From contig CM054061.1 in the NCBI GenBank assembly GCA_028641055.1, forward strand, positions 30,863,523 through 30,927,522: DNA of 64,000 nucleotides, given 5' to 3'. The notes beneath the pieces are model-generated. The model was not told where the DNA came from, ran no database searches, and saw nothing but the letters and a program-made list of their open reading frames with translations. Position 1 is the first letter of the stretch. Every line of letters starts with the position of its first letter. Origin of the DNA: Alopecurus myosuroides (lineage: Eukaryota > Streptophyta > Magnoliopsida > Poales > Poaceae). A program made the position numbers and the translations under genes. This document shows positions 46,749 through 57,130 of this stretch, one piece after another.

Positions 46749-48163
46749 TGATGACCCACAAGTATAGGGGATCGCAACAGTCTTCGGGGGAAGTAAAACC
46801 CAAATTTATTGATTCGACACAAGTGGAGCCAAAGAATATTTATAGGCCTTAACAACTGAGTTGTCAATTCAGCTGCACCTGAAAGTAGACTTGCTCGCAA
46901 TAATTTATCAATGGTAACAGTTTATAGCAGCAGTAGTAGTGAAATAACAGCAGTACTAAAATAGTAACAACAACAACAATCGTGAAAACATCAGTACCAA
47001 TTGTGAAAATAGCAGGATGAAAATACCGTAGGCATAGACGGAATGGATGAACGGGTGTTGCATGGATAACATAGGTCATATAACAACAATAACATGGGCA
47101 TTGCAGATAATAATAATAATAAAGCATCCAAGTTCTAGGTTAACCGTAGGCATGTGTTCCAATTTAGTCGTACGTGCTCGCAATGAGAAACTTGCACAGC
47201 ATATTTTGTCCTACCAGCCCGTGGCAGCGGGGCCTCTAGGGAAACTACTGGTAATTAAGATGCTCCTTTTAATAAAGCACCGGAGCAAATAATTAACACT
47301 CCGTGAACACATTTGATCCTCACATCACAACCATCCCCTCTGGTTGTCCCAATTTCTGTCACTTTGGGGGCTCGGGTTTTGGACAACAATATGTGCAAAC
47401 AACTTGCAGGTATGATCAAGAAACATAATTATACTCATGAAACAATAACATGTTTAGATCTGATATCATGGCACTCGGTCCCTAGTGACAAGCATTAAGC
47501 ATAACAAGTTGCAACATCGGTAGATAACACTAACAATGGATACTAGGCACTATGCCCTAACAATCTGGCATTATTACATGATCAATCTCATTCAATCCCT
47601 TCCATCCCTCTCAGTCTACAGTGGGGTTTACTCACTCATGGATGGGGGAATCATGGATGGTTGATGGAGAAGAGGTGGCGGTGTCGATGGCGATGATCTC
47701 CTTCGAATCCCCGTCCCGGCAGGGCACCATAGCAGGAACTTCTGATCCCCGAGTTGGGTTTCGAGGCGGCTGCGGTGCTCTGTTGTGTTTTTGTGGAATA
47801 TGTCGAACCCCCTCGCATTTTAGGTTTACGAAGCATATGTAGTCGAAAGGGGGGCCCGAGGGGGTGGAGGTGGCCCTCACACCACCAGGCGGCGCGGCCT
47901 AGGGGCGCCCAGGGGTGGGCTGGGCCACTCCTGGCCCTCCTCTAGGTGTCCTTGTGGATCTCGGGGTCTTGTGGTGATATAAGCTCAATGGGATCTTTTT
48001 TGGGAAATTTCCATAAAGTTGATTTTTCTGCACAAAAACGAGACACCAAGGTAATTCTGCTGAAAACATCGTTAGTCTGTGTTAGTGATATCCAAAACTT
48101 ACAAGTTTAGAGGAAAATCATAAGAAAAGTGTTCGGAAAAGGAGATACGTTTCCGACGTATCA
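46749..48163 (-). repeat. Solo LTR of the outer Gypsy family
   Basis: The 1415-bp LTR runs TGATGACCC to GACGTATCA, is similar in order to 11815-13210, and has target copies CATGG (46744-46748) and CATGC (48164-48168), one mismatch. No internal sequence flanks it, so it is a product of LTR-LTR recombination. It is more diverged than the 11815 copy. Confidence 0.87.
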
Positions 48164-48529
48164 CATGCATTTGTAACTAATAATCCATCTTGAGCATGCT
48201 TCCATGCTTGCCACTCGTAGTTATTAAGTTGGTAAAAGCAACATACGCTTGCATTAAGCTCAATACATAATGTAAACAATATTCATAATCACAGATGAAT
48301 ATAAACACCACAGTTTTACTCCTGATAGGAACATGACATCCTTGGTCCTAGTCGTTGCTGTCACTCGAGCGCAGACACGAAGGATATGATGTTGTCGTAC
48401 GATGATCTTCTTGTCCTGATTAATTCGAAGCTCACTAACTTACCGAGTTCTTTTTGTCCTTCTTAAAGATTCCTAAGGGAGTGCAAAAAAAGGCTATTTT
48501 TATTGGTCTAGATCATCTTTGGTAAGGTG

Positions 48530-49190
48530 ATAGTAAAAAAGAAAATTTACCCTTACTAAGTGGAAGCTCGTTTTCCGCTCAAAAAATCAAGGGGGGGTGG
48601 AATTGAGGTATTAGGCATTAATAACGGATGCCTCTTAAGCAAATGGTTGTTCAAGCTATTGCATGGTGATGGATGTGGCAGGAACTTTTGTGTAATAAGT
48701 ATTTGGGAGTCAAAACGTTGTCACAATCATAAGTAAAACCATCTGATTCCCCATTTGGAAGGGAATTATGGCGATCGAGCAAGATTTCTTTTCAATGGGA
48801 TCGTTTGTGCTAGGGAATGGTTTACAAATTTGGTTTTGGGATTATAAATGGCTAGGTGATAACTCGTTATAATTTTAATAAATGTTACAACACGTATGTA
48901 CTTTCTAATATCACTCTAAACATTCGGTTTCTCCGTCCTATCATAGGTGATAAAAGAACTGTCCGGCTTCATTTGATGGAAAGGCTAACGCGAGTGTCGA
49001 TATCAAATAGAAGTTAATACTTTTAGATGGAACTTGACAACAAATGGGTATTTCTCGGTTAAACCACTTTATGCAGATTTTCTATATTGTCATACAATTT
49101 ATTTGCGGAAGTATTTGTTGAAACTAAAGGTCCCGCTAAAGATATATATTTTTGGTTCCTTAATTTTTTCCATTTGAGTAATTGATTTTT
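48530..49190 (+). pseudogene. Old LINE fragment (reverse-transcriptase C-terminus and zf-RVT region)
   Basis: Plus-strand frames read a broken GGGIEVLGINNGCLLSKWLF segment and then TFRWNLTTNGYFSVKPLYAD, typical of the C-terminal region of plant LINE ORF2. Multiple shifts and stops are present. Its right part lies inside the tandem-duplicated unit and is repeated at 51650-51810. Confidence 0.7.
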
Positions 49191-49404
49191 TTTTAGTTTC
49201 AGATTTTTGACCTTTCTTTTCCCGGGCCCTGGGCGGTCGCCCTTCTTGCCCGCCCCACTGATACCACGCCGTTGCTAATCCACGCTGAGTAGCAACAGTA
49301 ATTGAGTAAGCTAAGCATGCATTTCCATTTCACTCTAGCTGGCTGCCGGCTCCTTTCTTCGCCTCTCCCACAAAGCCTAAAGCGGCGTGCGAGCGAGCCG
49401 GCCA
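48927..49404 (+). repeat. Tandem duplication upstream of the zinc-finger gene, unit A
   Basis: The 478-bp unit begins GTTTCTCCGTCCTATCATAG. It contains the LINE remnant, a GC-rich block (GGCGGTCGCCCTTCTTGCCC) and a CACGCTGAGTAGCAACAGTA segment. Unit B repeats it in the same order and leads directly into the gene's promoter. Confidence 0.85.
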
Positions 49405-49441
49405 GTTTCTCCGTCCTATCATAGGTGATAAAAGAGTCTGC

Positions 49442-51598
49442 ACCCTATTTCGCTTCAAAATACCTGCCTAAAGATCGCCACTAAATGTCTCACTCTTCGC
49501 CTCAAGCCGTTCATGCCTTGCCTGGTCCACCAAGACCAAACGGGCTTCATCTCTGGTCGCTCCATCGCTGAAAACTTCGTCTATGCCGCAGACATCGTCC
49601 AAACTTGCCATAAGCGCAAGACTCCCGCCATGGTGTTCAAGCTTGATTTCCGTAAGGCATTCGACTCGATCAGCTGGGAGGCTCTCGATAACATCCTGCT
49701 CGCCAAAGGGTTCCCCCGGGTTTGGCGAGACTACATCAATTCTATAAACTCGTCTAGCCAAACCGCTGTGCTTCTTAACGGCAAGCCCTGCAGCTGGATT
49801 CAATGCCGCAGGGGGCTCCGCCAGGGCGACCCCCTATCCCCCTTTCTTTTCAACTGCGTGGCTGATGTCCTGCAACAGCTCATCCTTCAGGCCTCTAGTC
49901 GCGGCCTTCTCCCCCACCCTCTCGTTGATGACATGCCCTGCCCCGTGCTCCAGTATGCCGACGACACTCTCATCATCCTACGCGCCGGGGTCAGCTTCGT
50001 CTCCACACTCAAATCCATCCTGCAAACTTTCTCCGAGGCCACGGGACTCCACATCAACTTCCACAAAAGCACTTTCGTTCCCATTCATGTTACGCCTACG
50101 TCCGCCCTCGACATGGCCTCCGCCTTTGGCTGCTCTGTCGCCTCGTTCCCCCGAGTCTACCTTGGGCTCCCCCTCTCCACCCACACGTTCCGTGCCGCTG
50201 ACCTTGCCCCGATTATTTCTCGGTGTGACAACTTCCTTGCCGGTTGGCGAGGAAGAGCTACGCCTATTGGAGGTCGTCTCACTCTGGTCAACTTGGTGCT
50301 CTCCGCCTTACTCTCTCATGCTATGGCTGCGGGCATCCTTCCTGCCGGTACCATCACCGCCATTGACAAGCGTCGTCGTGCTTTCCTCTGGACAGGGGAA
50401 GACACCTGTCATGGAGGACAATGCAAAGTCGCGTGGGCTCAGGTGTGCTCTCCCAAGGCGAAGGGCGGGCTTGGAGTCCTCTGTCTAACCTCACAAAACA
50501 CCTCGCTGCTTTCTAAATTCCTCCAAAAAATCCACGATGGCTCCACGGCTCCCTGGGCCCTATGGTTTCTGCGGCGCTACGGCTGCCATGACGGCAGAGA
50601 CCTCGGGGACTGCCACTTTCTCAACTCTCCCATCTGGAAAGACATTCTCTCCACCTTGCCCCGTTTCAGGGGCTGCTCCCGTGTCAGCGTGGGCAACGGG
50701 ACCCTCACGTCCTTCTCGCACGATCTCTGGTTTGGGGACCGTACTCTCGTCGAGCAGTTCCCTGCCCTCGCCTCCCATTCCTCTCGTCCTAACATCTCTG
50801 TGGCTCTCGCCCTTTCCTCTGGCATCTCCTCCTTCCTCTCCCCTAGACTCTCTACCATCGCCACCTCCGACCTCTCCTCCCTCTGCCTTCTGCTATCCGA
50901 TTTCACCCTTGCTACCTCCTCCCAAGACGTCCGAACCAACCGCTTTACCCGATAAACTTCCTCCAACCGGGACTTCTACGCCAAATTTTTTAGACATTTA
51001 CCAGATGATGAGTTTGCAGGAGTTGTTTGGCTCAATGCAGCCCCTAACAATTGCAGGATTTTCAACTGGCTTGTTCGCCATCGGCGTATCTCCACCAACC
51101 TTCGACGCTTCCGCCACTCGCTCGCAACCTCAGCCTCGTGTCCTTCCTGCGCCAACGTCGAAGATGTCGACCACCTTCTCCTTGGCTGCCACCGCGCCAC
51201 TGAAGTCTGGCAGGCTCTCCCGCCATGTGCCCCTACTCCGCTGCCCTGCACGATTGACGACCTCTGGAAGGGCACCCCGTATGACTTGGCGTCCTCTGGA
51301 ACATATGGAAAAGGAGGAACTCACTGATTTTCGACTCGCTGGACGTTCCGTCGGCTCGCATGGCCAGCCTTTGCGTCGCTGACGTAAAACTTTGGTCTTG
51401 TCGGTGCCGGAACCCGACTGTTAAAGACAAGACAAACTGTACTCTTGGTGTAACCTTTTTGAGCCTCCGTGAGCATCTCCCCCCTCTATCTCTCTCCTCG
51501 CCATGTATTGCTCCTTGTAAGCTACTGCCCCACCTGTTGATATTAATATAAAGTTCAGGCTGGCTCTGCCCGCCGTAGTTACAGTCAAAAAAAAAAAA
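49442..51598 (+). mobile_element. 5'-truncated LINE retrotransposon
   Basis: Inserted in unit B. A poly-A tail (51587-51598) is followed by GAGTCTGC, which repeats the left flank AAAAGAGTCTGC (49430-49441), giving a 8-12 bp target duplication. The element lacks its 5' part (ORF1, endonuclease, start of ORF2). Confidence 0.88.
49513..51382 (+). pseudogene. LINE ORF2 fragment: reverse transcriptase and zf-RVT
   Basis: Would copy LINE RNA at a nicked target. 49513-50955 gives 480 residues of reverse transcriptase: QTGFISGRSIAENF, motif A FKLDFRKAFDSISW, RRGLRQGDPLSPFLF and the catalytic YADD (near residue 155), then the long C-terminal region. The frame stops at 50953-50955 and coding resumes shifted. 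The zf-RVT motif (CPSCANVEDVDHLLLGCH) lies at about 51138-51190. The 5' part is missing. One shift separates the two parts. Confidence 0.88.
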
Positions 51599-52041
51599 GA
51601 GTCTGCCTTCATTTGATGGAAAGACTAATGCGAGTGTCGATATCAGATGAAGTTGATACTTTTAGATGGAACTTGACAACAAATGGGGATTTCTCGGTTA
51701 AATTGCGGATTTCCTATATCAATTTATTTGCGAAAGTATTTGTTGAAATTAAAAGTTCCATTAAAGATGAAGATTTTTTTCTTTGGTTCCTTAATTTTTT
51801 CCATTTGAGTAACAGATTTTTTTTTATGATTTTCAGATTTTGGACCTTTCTTTTCTCGGGCCCTAGGCGGTCGCCCTTCTTGCCCGCCACAGTGATACCA
51901 TGCCGTTGCTAATCCACGCTGAGTAGCAACAGTAATTGAGTAAGCTAAGCATGCATTTCCATTTCACTCTAGCTGGCTGCCGGCTCCTTTCTTCGTCTCC
52001 CACAAAGCATAAAGCGGCGTGCGAGCGAGCCGACCACTTTT

Positions 52042-52146
52042 AGACGAGGGCTCCTCCTCAAGGCTCAAGCCACAGTCACTCTGATATCCGAGCTTTTTAT
52101 CAAAAATCCGAGCTAGGAAATCAGCTGCTTCCTCCCCTCCCTGGCA
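52042..52146 (+). promoter_or_regulatory. Promoter-proximal region / 5' leader of the zinc-finger gene
   Basis: A CTTTTTATC TATA-like stretch near 52093 and a short leader precede ATG 52147, whose context GGCAATGGTG is favourable. No experimentally defined element can be named. Confidence 0.4.
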
Positions 52147-54094
52147 ATGGTGGAACCAGGCAGATCAGCAGCCAAGAAAACCACCACCTCTACCTCCAGC
52201 ACCACGAAGAAGAAGAAGCTAGCTGCCACCAAGCCGGACGGGGACAAACTAGCGGACGGCGGCAAGAAACAGAGCAGCCATGGCCCTGTCGTAGCAGGTG
52301 CAGAGCCTGTTGCCGCGGAGAGCCCTTCCTACAGGCTAGCTCTGAGGAGCCTCTTCTCCTGCAGAAACAGCCACGCCGCGCGCCACCACCGCGGCATGGC
52401 CCAGCCGCCGCCGCCCGCCGAGGACGCCCCAGCCGCTGCCATCAGAAATTGCAAGAAGAACAAGCAGCTGCCGCTCGGATGCAGCTCCGCCTCCATCTGC
52501 AAGCTCCGGTACGCCAGCCCCAGGCGCGTCCTGCTGCGCGGGCCGGAGGCCCCCCCACCGGCCGCTGAGCCGTGCAAGCGTCGCGCGTCAGTGAGCGGCG
52601 GCGGGAGCGAGCGGCGCGTGAAGAAGCAGCCCCTGCATCAGCAGCAGAGTGACGCGACGGGCGTGGGCTCCTCCTCGAGGCACTGGGGGTCGTCGACGTC
52701 GTCGTCCTCGTCCACGGCGGGCCTGGGCGGGTCGTCGTTCAGGCTGCGGAGGCTGTCGGGGTGCTACGAGTGCCACATGGTGGTGGACCCCGTCAGCGGA
52801 GGCGGCGGCGGCTCCATGAGGGCTGCCATCTTCCCCTGCCCCGACTGCGCCGACGTCTTCGTCAGGGCCGAGAGCCTCCACCACCACCAGTCCACCAGGC
52901 ACGCAGGTACTATTGTTACCCATTTATGGCTGGCGCCATTACAGTCAGTACTACTCGTGCTTCTTCCTTCTCCTATTTTCTCCTTCGGCCACTGTCAGAG
53001 GTTCAGAACACACACTGTATCTCCATGGTTTTCTCTCTAGATTTTGTGGTACATTTCCAGTTGCCACAAAAATTATATCCAAACATACATAAAAATTACC
53101 GGCGGAATTACTGTGCCCACGTCAATGCCCATGCCCCATGCTTAGCTTAGCTGAAGCTTCAGGAATGGCTTTATGCATGGTCAGCAGCTTCGGTTGCTCA
53201 TCCGTTTCTCCTGATGGTGCTTTGTGAAAGTGAGAGCTGCACAATGATGTGCTTTTAATTATTCCTGCCACTTTTGATGATGACGGTCTCTACTTAATCA
53301 CTGTGGGGAGCATGCAGCAAAGTGGTTTTGCAACCAGCTAACCAAGCTTATCTTATGCATTCATCCACTGTCGACACATGACAAGATTGTTCCTTTCATC
53401 GTGGCTAGCGTACAGCAGTTTTCAGTGAAATTTGACCAGAATATTTCCATGTGCAGTGTCGGAGCTTGGCGGGGACGACACGAGCCGGAACATCATCGAG
53501 ATCATCTTCCAGTCGAGCTGGCTGAAGAAGCAGAACCCCGTGTGCGCCGTGGACCGCATCCTCAAGGTGCACAACGCCCCCGCGGTCCTCGCCCGCTTCG
53601 AGGCCTACCGCGACGCCGTCAAGGCCAAGGCCCTCGCCCTCGCGGGCGCCGGTGGCTCCGGCGCGCGGTGCACCGCCGACGGCAACGAGCTGCTCCGATT
53701 CCACTGCGCGCCGCTCGCGTGCGCACTCGGCGCCCAGGGTGCCACCCACCTCTGCGACGCCGCCGCCTGCGCCGCGTGCGGCATCGTCCGCGACGGCTTC
53801 GCAAAGGGGGCCCGGGTGCGGACCATGGCCACCAGCGGCCGCGCGCACGATGCCGTTGAGGGGTGTGGCGGGGAGCGCAGGGCCATGCTAGTGTGCCGTG
53901 TCATCGCCGGGCGGGTCAAGCGCGCGGCGCCGTCGCCCTGCCAGGGGACGACGGAGGAGAACGAGGAGGATGCGGCGGAGGAGGAGTACGACTCGGTGGC
54001 TGGGACGGCGGGGGTGTACTCGAGCCTGGACGAGCTGGAGGTGTTCAACCCCAGGGGCATACTCCCGTGCTTCGTCGTCGTCTACAAGGCGTGA
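52147..54094 (+). CDS. C2H2-like zinc-finger protein (two exons)
   Basis: The only convincing host gene. Exon 1 is 52147-52906 and exon 2 is 53457-54094, joined in phase 1 across a 550-bp intron (GTACTA...GTGCAG), giving 465 residues. The N-terminus is Lys/Ser/Thr-rich with a possible nuclear signal (KKKKL). A CYECHMVVDP pair precedes one C2H2 finger (CPDCADVFVRAESLHHHQST then RH; C-x2-C-x12-H-x4-H), ending right at the splice site. Exon 2 encodes a conserved globular domain (TSRNIIEIIFQSSWLKKQNP, RCTADGNELLRFHC, GVYSSLDELEVFNPRGILPC). The family matches Arabidopsis C2H2-like proteins such as AT1G75710. I recall that relatives are assigned a PARP-like fold, unverified. Very GC-rich coding sequence, as is common in grass genes. 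A regulatory role in the nucleus is inferred. Confidence 0.88.
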
Positions 54095-54420
54095 TCTCAG
54101 CTCAGCAGATTACTTAATTCGTAGCAAGCTTCTTCAGAAAATCCAATCTTGTTCCTGTCTTAGTGATGCCGTTAACTCTAGGCTGAAGCAGAACTTACCG
54201 CGATCGATTGGAGGAGTAGATGCTTAATTTCGCTGGCATAATCGGATTACAGTATTAACCTTGATCTCTCGTCAGAAGTGCATGCACGTGATATTAATTA
54301 CAGCTTAATTGCGGCCATCTACGGCCGCCTGTCGCAACAGAGATCTGGACATCTGGTCGATTGACCAGAGCAACGACAGCTTGTCCAAAACAGAGTACTT
54401 AGTCGGATGATGTTACCCAC
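54095..54420. other. 3' flank of the zinc-finger gene
   Basis: Non-coding sequence expected to hold the 3' UTR. No clear polyadenylation signal could be fixed. Confidence 0.45.
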
Positions 54421-54820
54421 TTTGAGAGCATCTCAACCGGCATCACAATGAGGTCCGGACCCAAAAATCGTCCCACCGGCATCCCCAACTGTACGGCGAG
54501 TCTGTTTTTGTCCGGCAGCTCCCGACCACCTCTTAAAACATCTGCAACGGTTTGCCCCTCAGCGCACCCGGCGAAACCACTTGGCAGATTCAGCCGGCAA
54601 AATTTTTGGCATAGGGGACGAACGTTTCCAGTCGCACCCCTAGGTTTCGGCAAACAAGCGGAAAAATAAAAGCATCAATTCAAACGGCTTCTTCCGGCTT
54701 TAAAAAAGTCAGGTTCGGCGATCAACACGCGAGAGTACGACGATCAACATGCCACAGTTCGGCGATCAACAGGTCGGCAAAAGCACATCATAGCACGGCG
54801 ACAAGGTCTGGCGACGAGTA

Positions 54821-57061
54821 TCAAACGACTGGCTCCTCGGGCGAAACAGCGGACCCGTCAGTCGGCGTGGCATCCGGCGAGGCGGTGTCCGAGGTCTCGG
54901 TGGCGGCGGTGCTCGGCGTCGCTGTGTCCTCGGGCGCGTTGGTGCTGCCCATTGCCGATGTCATCTGGTTGAGGATGACCAAGCTCTCCGCCATGTACCA
55001 CGCCTTACCTGCGGGTCCATCGCCGCCGGGTCAGCGCCAACCAGAAAGGCCAGGTCCGTGTTCCGCTTCTTCGCCGTGACGTTCGTCTTGAGGAGCTCCA
55101 GCTTGACCGTCTGCTTCTCCATGAGCTCGTCCCACCTAGACTTCGACCGGAGCTCTCTCAGGGCGGCGTGGATTTTGGCGTCGGAGATTGATAACCCACA
55201 AGCATAGGGGATGGCAACAGTCTTCGAGGGAATTAAAACACAAATTTATTGATTCGACACAAGGGGAGTAAACGAATATATGTGAGTCTTAACAAGTGAG
55301 TTGTCAATTTACCTGCACTTGAAAGTGGACTTGTTCACAGTGGTTTATCAGTAGTAACAGTTTTATAGTAGCGGCAGTAGTGAAATAATAGCAGCAGTGA
55401 AAACAAAAACAGTAGTGTTTGAAGTAAACAACGGGATTAAATACTGTAGCCATAGGGATAGATGAACGGGCGTTGCATGGATAAGATAGTTCATATAATA
55501 ATCAAGACATGGGCACATCCAAGCACTAAGTAACCATAGGCATGTGTTCCGTAAATAGTCGTACGTGCTCGCAATAAGAACTTGCACAACATCTTTTGTC
55601 CTACCAACCCGTTTTCAGCGGGGCCTCAAGGGAGCTACTAGTGATTAAGGTGTTCCTTTTAATAGAACACCGGAGCAAAGCATTAACACTCCGTGAACAC
55701 ATGTGATCCTCACATCACAGCCATCCACTCTGGGTGTCCCAATTTCTGTCATTTGGGGGCATCGGGTTCCGGATAATGATATGTGTAAACAACTTGCAGG
55801 TATGGTCAATAAACAATAATTATCATCGTGATCCAATAACATGTTCAGATCTGAGATAATGGCACTCGGTCCCAAAGTGACAAGCATTAAGCATAACAAG
55901 TTGCAACAATGTCAATATCACTAATAGAGGATACTAGGCACTATGCCCTAACAATCACGGCATTATTACATGAACAATCTTATCTAATTTCTACCATCCC
56001 CTTCAGCCTACAGCGGGGGAACTACTCACACATGGATGCGGAAACATGGATGGTCGATGGAGAGGCGTTGGTGATGAGGATGGCGATGATCTCCTCCAAT
56101 TTCCCGTCCTGGCAGGGTGCCAGAACGGAGTTTTTCAACCCCGAAAAAGGATTCACGATGGCGGCGGAGCTATGGACTTATTTTTGGAAAAAGATCGAAC
56201 CCCTCAGGTTTTTAGGTTTCGGGGCATATATAGTCGAAAGAGGGGTCCGAGGGGATGCCCGAGGTGGGCTCACCATGCCCAGGTGCGGACCACCCTGGTC
56301 GCGCCTGGGGGTGGTGAGGACACCCCCTTGCCCCTCTCCAACTCATCTTCTAGCTCCGAGAGTCTTCGGGTAAAATATGGACTTTCCCTTCGTTCCAGGG
56401 TATTTTCCTAAAAGTTGATTTTCTGCGCAAAAACGAGACACCAAAGTAATTCTGCGGAAAACAGCGTTAGTCCGTGTTAGTTGCATTCAAAACACACAAG
56501 TTTAGAGGGAAACATCAGCAAAGTGTTCGGAAAAGTAGAAACGTTTATGACGTATCAGAGTTGCACAGGTCGATCAACGCCTGGAGGCGCTCTGCTGGGG
56601 GCGCCGAGTCCCTCGCCACCTTGGCCTTCTTGTTGCCGACCGGACGATCCTCGACGGCGTCTGGCGGCGCATCTGGGTTGTAGACACCGTTGTTCTTGAC
56701 GAGGGACAGACGGACCTCTTTCCATTTCTGGCACGTCTCGTTCCGGTGATCACATGCAGAAATCTGAAGTCGCCGTCGTTGTTGTCTTGGCGGTACAGGT
56801 AGAACATCCGGAGCATCTCGACAAAGACCGACACCGATCGGCGAAAGACATGGCGAAAGACGGCGCCGATCTGCGAAAGATGCGGAGAGGTTTGGGTATA
56901 CCTGGTGGTCGATGTTGGCGCCGCTCTCTGGGCGGGCATGGACCTCCTCTTGGATGTCATGTCATTTGTTGCAAGCCTGCTGGATCGTCGCCCAATGGTT
57001 GGCCATCGCCTTCTCGCCGCGGTCCATGTGTATGCCTTTGAGCTGGACGTCGACAAAAACA
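54821..57061 (-). pseudogene. NAM-associated-domain protein (Harbinger ORF1-like), decayed
   Basis: On the minus strand the pieces read HWATIQQACNK, then FYLYRQDNNDGDFRFLHVIT, a CQKWKEVRLSLVKNNGVYNP-like block and a NKKAKVARD stretch, then after the LTR the LRELRSKSRWDELMEKQTVK helix. This matches the NAM-associated C-terminal domain of Myb/trihelix-type proteins that are very abundant in Triticeae and often paired with Harbinger transposases. A solo LTR (55189-56557) splits the gene; removing it with one target copy keeps the frame. A one-base shift near 55010 and other disturbances near 56880-56900 remain. No intact product. Confidence 0.65.
55189..56557 (-). repeat. Solo LTR of the outer Gypsy family inside the Harbinger-like gene
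   Basis: 1369 bp, TGATAACCC to GACGTATCA, with target copies GAGAT (55184-55188) and GAGTT (56558-56562), one mismatch. It shares a TAAAATATGGACTTTCC block with the partial LTR at 57131, unlike the 11815 copy, which reads a different sequence there. Confidence 0.87.
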
Positions 57062-57130
57062 ATTAGAGAGGAAGCAATTTTTTTTATTCAAAAGTTGGCC
57101 TATTTCTAATAATTTGATTTTGTTTCCTCC

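Larger units (their letters stand above)
49405..52041 (+). repeat. Tandem duplication upstream of the zinc-finger gene, unit B (split by a LINE)
   Basis: The unit is 49405-49441 plus 51607-52041, about 472 bp without the LINE. It is closely similar to unit A, so the duplication is recent relative to most repeats here. Confidence 0.83.
54424..57130 (-). mobile_element. Harbinger-type DNA element remnant
   Basis: The left end begins GAGAGCATCTCAACCGGCAT, close to the GAGCATCTCCAAC ends of grass PIF/Harbinger elements. Inside lies a decayed NAM-associated gene typical of such elements. The right terminus is missing; the sequence is cut near 57130 by the next Gypsy fragment. A solo LTR is inserted within it. 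Confidence 0.5.

Noticed and set aside
50537..51382. 281-codon frame in the LINE
   Set aside because: Mostly Pro/Ser-rich reading of the reverse-transcriptase region in a wrong frame; the zf-RVT motif is in another frame.
53401..53859. Frames overlapping exon 2 of the zinc-finger gene on both strands
   Set aside because: Arg/Pro/Ala-rich shadows of GC-rich coding sequence. Only the frame joined in phase to exon 1 has family motifs.
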